Positions 1 through 5,600 of a DNA stretch of 8,213 nucleotides are shown in pieces; position 1 is the stretch's first letter; the number at the start of each line of letters is the position of its first letter. The translations under genes and the position numbers were made by a program. The stretch is from Treponema sp. (GTDB taxonomy: Bacteria > Spirochaetota > Spirochaetia > Treponematales > Rectinemataceae): assembly GCA_012516755.1 (NCBI GenBank), contig JAAYWE010000122.1:1-8213 (forward strand), in the 5' to 3' direction. Under the pieces are notes generated by a model. That model was not told the DNA's origin and made no database searches. It worked only from the letters and a program-made list of their open reading frames with translations.

Positions 1-257
1 ACGGTATCCATATCTTTGCAGGCTGAAGCTACGGCCTCGGCATTGCGAATGTCTGCAGCGATCCACTCGGCGCCGCGGATGTCTCCTGCTATCCATCCCT
101 TGCCATGGGCACCAGCAGCCATCAATTCAGCGCCATCGATATGGCCTTCTGGCACAGAAATATCAAGCGCTCGCACTTTATCGCCTCTTTCAAGGAGGCG
201 GTGCACGAGATGCTGGCCAAGAAAGCCCGCAGCTCCGGTAACTAATGCTCTATCCAT
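1..257 (-). CDS. NAD(P)-binding extended SDR (epimerase/dehydratase or sugar dehydrogenase family), N-terminal part only
   Basis: Only the first 85 residues are in the window; the gene runs off the left edge. The N-terminus has the Rossmann nucleotide-binding motif TGAAGFLGQHL (residues 7-17), followed by an acidic residue at the end of the second strand (ALD, D32) of the kind that selects NAD over NADP. This defines an extended SDR like sugar epimerases and uronate dehydrogenases, but the catalytic Tyr-x-x-x-Lys lies outside the window, so the reaction cannot be read. ATG at 257 is preceded by a purine-rich GGTGGTGAG and starts one base after the stop of the dehydratase gene, so translation is probably coupled. 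In this neighbourhood a sugar or uronate dehydrogenase making an aldonolactone is plausible, but a sugar epimerase is equally possible on sequence. Residues 42-71 contain an unusual in-frame tandem repeat, described separately. Confidence 0.85.
   Translation of the reverse strand, partial: MDRALVTGAAGFLGQHLVHRLLERGDKVRALDISVPEGHIDGAELMAAGAHGKGWIAGDIRGAEWIAADIRNAEAVASACKDMDT
46..135 (-). repeat. Three diverged 30-bp tandem units inside the SDR gene
   Basis: Three consecutive 30-bp units (46-75, 76-105, 106-135) are related: the first and second match at 20 of 30 positions and the first and third at 18 of 30 by eye. In protein they give ten-residue units GAELMAAGAH, GKGWIAGDIR and GAEWIAADIR (residues 42-71), all in frame. 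They sit between the second and third strands of the Rossmann fold, where the acidic residue of the third strand (D69) normally follows D32 more closely than the 37 residues seen here. Confidence 0.65.
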
Positions 258-258
258 C

Positions 259-1467
259 TCACCACCTTGCCTTCGTGTAGATCGGCTCCATGCTAGGCGC
301 TGCTGCTATGGCAGCTATATATTTCTCGTAAAATTCATGGTAGTACGCGAGCTTCTGCCTATCGAGTTTGACACCAAGGCCAGGACCGTTCGGCACAGAA
401 ATTGCTCCGTCTACATAGCGGAACGGGCCTCCTTCGATGATATCGTCCTCTAGATAATGATAATGGACATCGGGAGCATGGTGAATGGCCGGAAGCGAAG
501 CAGCAAGATGAAGCACGGCCGCAAGGGACACACCGAATTCCGTTCCGGAATGCATGCCCATATCGAAACCAAAGGTCTCGCAGAGCCGTGCGAGCTCTTT
601 TGTTGCTCTTAAGCCGCCATACCAATGCGGATCTGCAAGAATTACATCGACCGCATCGAGGAAAGCGGAAGGAGCTATATCATCGTAAGAGAAACAGGCC
701 ATATTGGATGCGAGTGGCACATGCGGTGACATCCGCTTTAGTTTTGCCATGGCGCTCAAGCCCCAGACGGGATCCTCCAAGTACTCGAGCCCAACATCGG
801 AAAGCTCGTGCGCGACACGGACAGCAGTCGTGAGAGCCCATGAACTATTGGGATCGAGGCGCACAGGCACATCAGGAAAGCGTTCACGCATATGGCGGAC
901 TGTCTCGACTTCTTTTTCAGGCGGATATACTCCGGCCTTGAATTTTATTGAGCGGCATCCTTTCACTTCTATTAGCTCGGCACACTGTTCCAGGATTCTT
1001 GCATCGGCTTCTTCCCATGGTGGAATTTGGCCTGGACCCTTCGGTGCTGCATAGAATACATAGGCAGATACAGGAACGCGATCGCGCATTTTGCCACCAA
1101 GTAAATCGTAGACAGGACGCCCAATAGCCTGCCCTTGAAGATCGAGGCATGCGAATTCGATAGCCGCAAAGGCATTGATAAGATTAGGCCCGAACATACG
1201 CACATAGAAAGGATTCGCTATCTTCCAGCGAAGCTTCTCAAGATCGAAAGGATCCTCACCAATCACGAATGATTTGCAGGACCTCACAACTTCTTCTATT
1301 TGCTGACCATTTGGTGTTAGCGTACATTCTCCCAAGCCTACAAGACCTTCGTCGGAGACGAGCTCTACAATTAGACGGCCAAAGCCTGGATGAAAACCCC
1401 AGGCATGAACGAGGGGTATTGCCAGAGGTATGCCCACAGAAGTTGCAATTAGGTCGACTATTTTCAT
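259..1467 (-). CDS. Enolase-superfamily sugar-acid dehydratase, glucarate-dehydratase-like (MR/MLE family)
   Basis: This 402-residue protein has the enolase-superfamily plan: an N-terminal capping domain (about 1-130) and a TIM-barrel domain. Visible active-site residues match the glucarate dehydratase subgroup: Lys-x-Lys at K175/K177 (SIKFKAG), metal ligands D205 (RLDPNSSW), E231 (YLEDP) and N255 (ASNM), and the D279-H306 pair (LADPHW; GMHSG). Known members abstract the proton next to a carboxylate and eliminate water, giving 2-keto-3-deoxy (4-deoxy-5-keto) acids. Asn as third ligand and the ADPH motif favour this subgroup over mandelate racemase or muconate cycloisomerase. Substrate could be D-glucarate, galactarate or another aldarate/aldonate; sequence alone does not decide. 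Start ATG 1467 has AGGAGG at 1480-1475, seven bases upstream and overlapping the stop of the RraA-like gene, which implies coupled translation. A cytosolic protein: no signal peptide. Confidence 0.9.
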   Translation of the reverse strand: MKIVDLIATSVGIPLAIPLVHAWGFHPGFGRLIVELVSDEGLVGLGECTLTPNGQQIEEVVRSCKSFVIGEDPFDLEKLRWKIANPFYVRMFGPNLINAFAAIEFACLDLQGQAIGRPVYDLLGGKMRDRVPVSAYVFYAAPKGPGQIPPWEEADARILEQCAELIEVKGCRSIKFKAGVYPPEKEVETVRHMRERFPDVPVRLDPNSSWALTTAVRVAHELSDVGLEYLEDPVWGLSAMAKLKRMSPHVPLASNMACFSYDDIAPSAFLDAVDVILADPHWYGGLRATKELARLCETFGFDMGMHSGTEFGVSLAAVLHLAASLPAIHHAPDVHYHYLEDDIIEGGPFRYVDGAISVPNGPGLGVKLDRQKLAYYHEFYEKYIAAIAAAPSMEPIYTKARW

Positions 1468-1478
1468 GTTTGACCCTC

Positions 1479-2147
1479 CTAGAATCTTCCGTACTTCTTA
1501 AAGACCTCGATGGGGGAAGCGCCAGCTTTAAGCTCCTGCCATATCGTCTTCTCTGTATCGACGACTTTTTCAGCGAGAATAAGAACTTCGGCAGCAAGTT
1601 CCTTAGGGACTATGACTACTCCATTGGAATCAGCTATTGCCCAATCGCCTGGATGAATGATGGTCTCTCCTACGCGAATATCTTCATTGATTTCCACATA
1701 GCGCCAGCGACCACGGATATCGGCTGGTGTACGGTATCGGGCAAAAACAGGGAATCCGAGGCGCTTTATAGCATCCACATCTCGTACTCCCCCATCGAGG
1801 ACTGCGCCGCCGCAGCCTTTGGCTTGGGTAGTTGTACTCAGCATCTCTCCCCAATGCGCCGTAGATGGATCGCTCCCAGTATCGAATATTACGACAGTTC
1901 CTGGCTCCACAAAACTATAAGCCCGCATAGCTAGTTCCAGGTACTCTAATTTGTCGATGACTGTAGGCGTACCTTTTACTGTAAGCACGGGGCCGGCAAG
2001 CCTCATTCCGTTTTCGATAGCCTGAATAGCAGGAGGCAAAACCTGATGGAAAAGCCCCTTCTGGTCGAGAATGTCGCTGATGGCAGGCGTGTGAACTCTC
2101 TTGTAGCGCTCGATCATCTCAGTTTGCCCAATTTCTTCTTGCGCCAT
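1479..2147 (-). CDS. RraA / HMG-CHA aldolase family protein (putative class II pyruvate aldolase)
   Basis: The 222-residue protein is a full-length RraA-family member. It carries the family core: TPAISDILDQ near the N-terminus (20-29), WGEMLSTTTQAKGCGGAVLDGGVRD (99-123) with the catalytic-type Arg-Asp pair R122/D123, and HPGDWAIADSNGVVIVP (165-181). In 4-hydroxy-4-methyl-2-oxoglutarate aldolases the Arg binds the substrate and the Asp helps hold the metal; true RraA proteins instead bind RNase E. Its place directly before a sugar-acid dehydratase gene favours an enzyme that cleaves or decarboxylates the keto-acid product, but that is inference. ATG 2147 was chosen because AAGGAGG lies five bases upstream and the family homology starts just after it; an upstream in-frame ATG at 2294 would overlap the previous gene and add unrelated sequence. 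Confidence 0.88.
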   Translation of the reverse strand: MAQEEIGQTEMIERYKRVHTPAISDILDQKGLFHQVLPPAIQAIENGMRLAGPVLTVKGTPTVIDKLEYLELAMRAYSFVEPGTVVIFDTGSDPSTAHWGEMLSTTTQAKGCGGAVLDGGVRDVDAIKRLGFPVFARYRTPADIRGRWRYVEINEDIRVGETIIHPGDWAIADSNGVVIVPKELAAEVLILAEKVVDTEKTIWQELKAGASPIEVFKKYGRF

Positions 2148-2152
2148 GATAT

Positions 2153-2159
2153 CCTCCTT
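2153..2159 (-). promoter_or_regulatory. Shine-Dalgarno site fixing the RraA-like start
   Basis: AAGGAGG on the minus strand, five bases before ATG 2147. It decides against the longer reading frame from 2294, which has no such site and would run into the preceding gene. Confidence 0.85.
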
Positions 2160-2167
2160 AAATCCTC

Positions 2168-2185
2168 TTAGGCTTGATCGCCTAA
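2168..2185 (-). promoter_or_regulatory. Inverted repeat just upstream of the RraA-like gene
   Basis: TTAGGC (2168-2173) and GCCTAA (2180-2185) form a perfect 6-bp inverted repeat with a 6-base loop, ending only 8 bases from the ribosome binding site. It overlaps a perfect 10-bp palindrome CTAATATTAG (2182-2191). It could be an RNA hairpin or an operator; no T-run follows, so a terminator is unlikely. Confidence 0.4.
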
Positions 2186-2196
2186 TATTAGCTATG

Positions 2197-2222
2197 TGGC
2201 GCCAACTCTGCGGTCGGCGCCA
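2197..2222 (-). promoter_or_regulatory. GC-rich inverted repeat in the only long gap of the gene set
   Basis: TGGCGCC (2197-2203) and GGCGCCA (2216-2222) make a perfect 7-bp, GC-rich stem with a 12-base loop in the 109-nt gap between the hydrolase and RraA-like genes. On the transcribed strand it lies 35-60 bases after the hydrolase stop. There is no U-tract after it. RNA processing or transcript stabilisation is possible; the role is unknown. Confidence 0.45.
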
Positions 2223-2256
2223 GTATTGCGTATTTCGATGAGGTAGCCAGCAATCC

Positions 2257-3063
2257 TCATTTTTCACATAACTTGCATTCCTCTCCAGGCCCAAGGATAC
2301 AGATACCGAGCCCTTCCGACTCGAGCTCTGCTCTCCAAGCTTTGAGCGCCGCGCTTACTTCGATTTGGTTATCGCGCCTAATGCGGATTCCGCGGGCGCG
2401 GTCCAACCATTTGCCTGCACAGTGGAGATGGAGCGGCACGGTCCAGCGAGGCCGAATAGCGCGCACAAGAGCCGCTGCTTCTGGCAAGGACATGCCATCA
2501 TCGCCCAGCAATGGATAATGTGCGCAAGCCGCTTGGACTAGCGCAATGTCCGGTTGAGCGCTTTTTAGAGCGCATTCCAGTTCTGGTGTATAGCGCGTAT
2601 CGCCGCTGAAAAAAACAGTTTTGGATCCTCTGATCAGGTATGCAAGAGCATCGGATGCAAGAGGATGGCTGGCTTTCAGTGCTTCGATCGATACCTGGCT
2701 CGATCTATCTCCCGATCTTTTATTTAGTCTATAGACCCCAGCCGGCTCGAGTTCAACAACTGATTTCGCGCCTAGCTTCTTTGCCCGCTTCGCTACGGAG
2801 CGAGGACCGACGACAGTGATGCACTTATCTCTAGCTGTTTCTAGGGAAATATCATCGCAATGATCAATGTGGTTGTGGGAGACGAGGAGTAGGTCGATAT
2901 GGCCTAGTTCCCCAAGACTTGCAGCTGGTGGAACGATGCGCGGAGCAAGTGTCCGCTCTTTACGCCCTCGCGGCCCAAACCAAGGATCTGTAAGGATAGT
3001 GAGGCCATCCATTTCAATGAGAACTGTCATATGCCCGATCAACCGGAGTTGAACGCCGGCCAT
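2257..3063 (-). CDS. UlaG-like metallo-beta-lactamase-fold hydrolase (COG2220-type), putative sugar lactonase
   Basis: The 268-residue protein opens with IGHMTVLIEMDGLTILTDPW (9-28), typical of UlaG-type hydrolases, then the metal-binding HxHxDH motif SHNHIDHCD (62-70: H63, H65, D67, H68), a further His in ASHP (H133), SGDTRYTP with D155, and late His residues H212/H214. Family members include L-ascorbate-6-phosphate lactonase UlaG, lipid phosphodiesterases and many unassigned proteins. Beside an SDR and a sugar-acid dehydratase, hydrolysis of a sugar lactone is the most economical guess, but not shown. The C-terminus ends in a short Cys-x-x-Cys tail (C263, C266), which is not needed for the fold. 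ATG 3063 has GGAGG six bases upstream. It lies 70 nt after the AraC-type gene and is followed by a 109-nt gap with two inverted repeats. Cytosolic; no signal peptide. Confidence 0.87.
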   Translation of the reverse strand: MAGVQLRLIGHMTVLIEMDGLTILTDPWFGPRGRKERTLAPRIVPPAASLGELGHIDLLLVSHNHIDHCDDISLETARDKCITVVGPRSVAKRAKKLGAKSVVELEPAGVYRLNKRSGDRSSQVSIEALKASHPLASDALAYLIRGSKTVFFSGDTRYTPELECALKSAQPDIALVQAACAHYPLLGDDGMSLPEAAALVRAIRPRWTVPLHLHCAGKWLDRARGIRIRRDNQIEVSAALKAWRAELESEGLGICILGPGEECKLCEK

Positions 3064-3133
3064 AGCTCACCTCCCGAGACCTCTTTGGGCATTCGAAGCC
3101 TTTTAGACCAGTAAAAAGTTTAGCACAACCTTC

Positions 3134-3970
3134 TTAAAGCCGCTTGAACGAACTTGCTACACTGGTACTCTTAAAGACTTCGACAAGGCTAAGCCCAAAC
3201 ATCTTCCTAAAAGTCCTACTGAGGTGAGCAGAATCCGAGAATCCTGCTGCATAAGCAGCATCTGTGAAGGAAGCGCCATCGACAATCTCGTCGATAGCAT
3301 CGAGAAGGCGAAGCCAAAGAGCATACCGCCTTGGAGGCACACCAACTTGGTGAGTAAAAAGGTGTATGAGCCTGCTCTCTGAGAGACCTACATGCCTCGC
3401 CACGACTTCTATTTTGACCTTCTTATCTGGAGATTCCTTGAGGAAAGCAATCACTTTCTTGATTCGGGGATCGAGTTCCACTGTTTCTTGACCATAAGGC
3501 CCAAGCAATAGACCCAATATTGACTTAGATACGCATTCAGCCTTAGATATGGAGCCTCTTCCGTCTTCTAGCTCCATGAGCTCGGCCTTGGCCGGCATAA
3601 GGTATAATTCGGGCAAGAGACAGAGCCCATGCGAACCAATGTATTTGCTGCAAAGGTACCTGGCTGCCTCCGATTCTCCATCGAGATAGAGAACAGCGTA
3701 GCTCCCCTCATCGCTTGCGAAGCGATGAGCTTCGTCGGGAGCAATGATGGCTATCTCGACCTCTCTGAATTCTCCACGGTGCTCGATTTCGAAAGAATGA
3801 TCCAGGGATATGAAAATTTTGAGGAGATGATGGCTATGTGGCTTTACATCCGCTTCGATTCTGTTGCCGAGAAAGAGAGCAAACCCTTCGAATAAATAGA
3901 GCGACGAGCAAGCGCGCTGCCGTTGATGTATCTCCTTGAAACCCGAGGTTCCATAGAAAGCTTGCATCAT
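3134..3970 (-). CDS. AraC-family transcriptional regulator with N-terminal cupin-like sensor domain
   Basis: The 278-residue protein combines a probable cupin-type ligand-binding domain (about 20-125, with PHSHH at 44-48 and IIAPDEAHRF at 75-84) and a C-terminal AraC DNA-binding domain (about 168-267). The latter has two helix-turn-helix units, near 186-208 (VARHVGLSESRLIHLF) and 234-257, the second with the family signature AAGFSDSAHLSRTFRKMFG (241-259). Such proteins usually bind a sugar-like effector and activate neighbouring catabolic genes, so it probably controls this gene set and perhaps the upstream transporter. Its ATG at 3970 overlaps the stop of the transporter gene in ATGA; a second ATG follows directly. 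No good Shine-Dalgarno site precedes it, so translation likely depends on ribosomes finishing the transporter gene. Confidence 0.92.
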   Translation of the reverse strand: MMQAFYGTSGFKEIHQRQRACSSLYLFEGFALFLGNRIEADVKPHSHHLLKIFISLDHSFEIEHRGEFREVEIAIIAPDEAHRFASDEGSYAVLYLDGESEAARYLCSKYIGSHGLCLLPELYLMPAKAELMELEDGRGSISKAECVSKSILGLLLGPYGQETVELDPRIKKVIAFLKESPDKKVKIEVVARHVGLSESRLIHLFTHQVGVPPRRYALWLRLLDAIDEIVDGASFTDAAYAAGFSDSAHLSRTFRKMFGLSLVEVFKSTSVASSFKRL

Positions 3971-5220
3971 GTTGTCACTGTGGCTTGAGCCTTTTTAGGC
4001 TCGACAGATTGAAGAGCGACCATAGCCGCGATCATACAGATGCCTGTTAGCACAAAGACGGCTCGGTAGGTCCCAAAAAAGTCAGCGAGAGCCCCCGCAA
4101 GAGTGGATGAGACTAATGCGCCTATCGAGGCAAAGAAAGTGTTCAGGCCCCAGAATTCTCCCACATTTTCATTTGGAACTAGCTCTGATAGCAGAGGATA
4201 CGAGAGGACTGTATGAGCTGTATTTCCTATCCCGATAATGATGATGAGCGGTATGAGAACTGGCAAAGAATATGCAAATAAACCAGCCGCAAGTGCACCC
4301 AGGCCGAAGAGGCCAAGACCTATCGAGAGAATGAGTTTTCTGCTGGTTTTATCTGCAATTATCCCTACTGGCACTGCGAAGATTGCAGTCGAACCAAGAA
4401 GGATTGCCGCCAGAGCCTGTGCCAAGGCTGGAGAGACACCTTCTATTTCAGTGCTGACAAAAAGTGTAAGAAAAGGCGTTGCAGCATTCACCCCGAACCA
4501 AAGCAAAAATTGAACAATGAAGAATTTTTGAGCCTCTTTGTTTTTCGCAACGAGCTGTAAATGCTGCTTCAGACTGAGCTTCTCTCTTATCTGAATATTC
4601 TCACGCTTCTCATGAACACCGAAGACCGTGATTGTCGTAAATACCACTAAGCCAGCAGCTACAAGCCAGAAAACATAAGAAGGATTCCTCGACCAAAGGA
4701 ATAGCCCGCTCGCAAGCGCAAGTACAAGCTGACCCAGTACTTGGAGCATGGTTGCCACGCTATTCACGGTAGAACGCTGATTTTCCGGGGCAATGTCCGA
4801 AATGAGAGCAGTATAAGGATCAACGCCGACATTGAAAAGAAAAGTGAGTATGAGCTGCACAGCGATGAGAACGCCAAATGGCGGCCGCGCTGCACACCAT
4901 AGAAGAAGCACAGCCACTAGAGGCATGCTGAATGCGAAAAAGGGCTTCCTTCGGCCCATTTTTGTCCATGTTCTATCGCTCCACGCCCCCACAAAAGGTT
5001 GGACAATTGCACTCATGAATGAACGGGTGTTCGCAAGAAGGCCAATGAGAGCGTCGCTCGAAGTGTAGGTTCTATAAAAGAGGGGAAGGCTGAAATTGTT
5101 GAAGGCATAGAATAAGCCCATACCCACGCTGGCCGCTCCATAGGCGAACATACCCCCGACTTTAAGGCGTTCAGGCGTCCCTCCTTGAGCTTTTTCTTTT
5201 TGCTCAATATCCTCCTTCAT
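3967..5220 (-). CDS. MFS sugar transporter (GPH/sucrose-transporter-like), 12 predicted membrane segments
   Basis: The 417-residue protein is highly hydrophobic, with twelve likely membrane helices (roughly from 22-45 to 384-404) and a central cytoplasmic loop (about 204-230) rich in charged residues. The loop after helix 2 carries an MFS signature, GAWSDRTWTKMGRRKPF (78-94), of the form seen in glycoside-pentoside-hexuronide and sucrose-type proton or cation symporters. It probably imports the sugar or sugar acid used by the enzymes that follow; substrate is not readable. Start ATG 5220 has GGAGG five bases upstream. It is the first gene of the six-gene set, with a candidate promoter about 50-80 bases upstream. 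Its last codons overlap the AraC-type start and contain a perfect hairpin (3987-4002). Confidence 0.9.
   Translation of the reverse strand: MKEDIEQKEKAQGGTPERLKVGGMFAYGAASVGMGLFYAFNNFSLPLFYRTYTSSDALIGLLANTRSFMSAIVQPFVGAWSDRTWTKMGRRKPFFAFSMPLVAVLLLWCAARPPFGVLIAVQLILTFLFNVGVDPYTALISDIAPENQRSTVNSVATMLQVLGQLVLALASGLFLWSRNPSYVFWLVAAGLVVFTTITVFGVHEKRENIQIREKLSLKQHLQLVAKNKEAQKFFIVQFLLWFGVNAATPFLTLFVSTEIEGVSPALAQALAAILLGSTAIFAVPVGIIADKTSRKLILSIGLGLFGLGALAAGLFAYSLPVLIPLIIIIGIGNTAHTVLSYPLLSELVPNENVGEFWGLNTFFASIGALVSSTLAGALADFFGTYRAVFVLTGICMIAAMVALQSVEPKKAQATVTT
3987..4002 (-). promoter_or_regulatory. Hairpin at the transporter-regulator junction
   Basis: On the minus strand GAGCCT-AAAA-AGGCTC is a perfect 6-bp GC-rich stem with a four-base loop. 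It lies within the last codons of the transporter gene, 16 bases before the ATG of the AraC-type gene, where a ribosome binding site would normally be. It may hold down independent initiation on the regulator. It could also be chance, since its sequence encodes ordinary residues (EPKKA). Confidence 0.4.
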
Positions 5221-5269
5221 ATCTACCTCCTCATATCATTTCCCGTGCCACTTAGCTCATTCTATCTTG

Positions 5270-5298
5270 AGTTTATTGCGCGATGTGGCCAGCGTCAA
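5270..5298 (-). promoter_or_regulatory. Candidate sigma70-type promoter of the six-gene set
   Basis: On the minus strand -35 TTGACG (5298-5293, 5 of 6 consensus), a 17-bp spacer and -10 TAAACT (5275-5270, 4 of 6). Transcription would start near 5263, leaving a leader of about 43 bases before ATG 5220, a sensible distance. Confidence 0.55.
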
Positions 5299-5308
5299 AT
5301 CCATTTTG

Positions 5309-5324
5309 CTCGAGATATCGCGAG
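5309..5324. promoter_or_regulatory. 16-bp near-perfect palindrome, candidate operator
   Basis: CTCGAGATATCGCGAG pairs at 7 of 8 positions about its centre. It lies 10 bp upstream of the -35 box at 5298, near -53 relative to the predicted start, where activators often bind. AraC proteins more often use direct repeats, so another regulator is possible. Confidence 0.45.
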
Positions 5325-5440
5325 AGCTACTAATTATGCAAAGGAATTATAATCTGATTCGATGTGGGTGGCTTGAACGAATCTGCTATGCCGCATTAGT
5401 TTGGACAGCAATTCGTCCATGATAGGTTTTTTCGCCGACT

Positions 5441-5514
5441 TTTGCATGCTCTTCCTTTTCTCTAGATACTATAAGTTATTATAGGAATATAGAATATACA
5501 AGCCAGCATGCAAA
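5441..5514. repeat. 10-bp inverted repeat flanking an AT-rich promoter-like core
   Basis: TTTGCATGCT (5441-5450) and AGCATGCAAA (5505-5514) are exact inverted copies with 54 bp between them. The core holds a consensus -10 hexamer TATAAT on the minus strand (5483-5478), a palindrome CTATAA/TTATAG over it (5469-5484) and a tandem GAATATA pair (5485-5498). The -35 match for this -10 is weak (CTGGCT, 17 bp away), so a promoter here is uncertain. Confidence 0.5.
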
Positions 5515-5600
5515 TCTACTTGTTGCTACGATATTTGCAGATGAAATTGCTATCAATTCAAATGTTTGCACGAATTCCTGAGGATGCTTCTGAAATATTG

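Larger units (their letters stand above)
5221..5600. other. 380-bp non-coding region between the two transporter genes
   Basis: No convincing gene lies here. The stretch is AT-rich in its middle (about 5460-5500) and holds the Shine-Dalgarno site for the downstream transporter, a candidate promoter (5270-5298), a 16-bp palindrome (5309-5324), a small inverted repeat TGGAC/GTCCA (5402-5419), a 10-bp inverted repeat pair with an AT-rich core (5441-5514) and five copies of TTTGCA in either orientation. No hairpin with a T-run follows the upstream gene, so read-through from it cannot be excluded. Confidence 0.8.

Noticed and set aside
16..453. Plus-strand open frame of 145 codons with repeated RMSxAIHSAP-like units
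   Set aside because: It is the complement of the SDR start and the dehydratase end, both well supported. The repeat in it is only the shadow of the 30-bp tandem units in the SDR gene.
1269..1934. Plus-strand open frame of 221 codons
   Set aside because: It lies antisense to the dehydratase N-terminus and the RraA-like gene, which have full motifs and ribosome binding sites. Its own protein shows no recognisable family.
2148..2294. Longer start (ATG 2294) for the RraA-like gene
   Set aside because: The extension overlaps the end of the hydrolase gene, has no family similarity, and AAGGAGG points to ATG 2147.
5545..5558. Small hairpin AATTG-ctat-CAATT after the GPH symporter gene, considered as a terminator
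   Set aside because: The stem is only five AT-rich pairs and no T-run follows on the transcribed strand.
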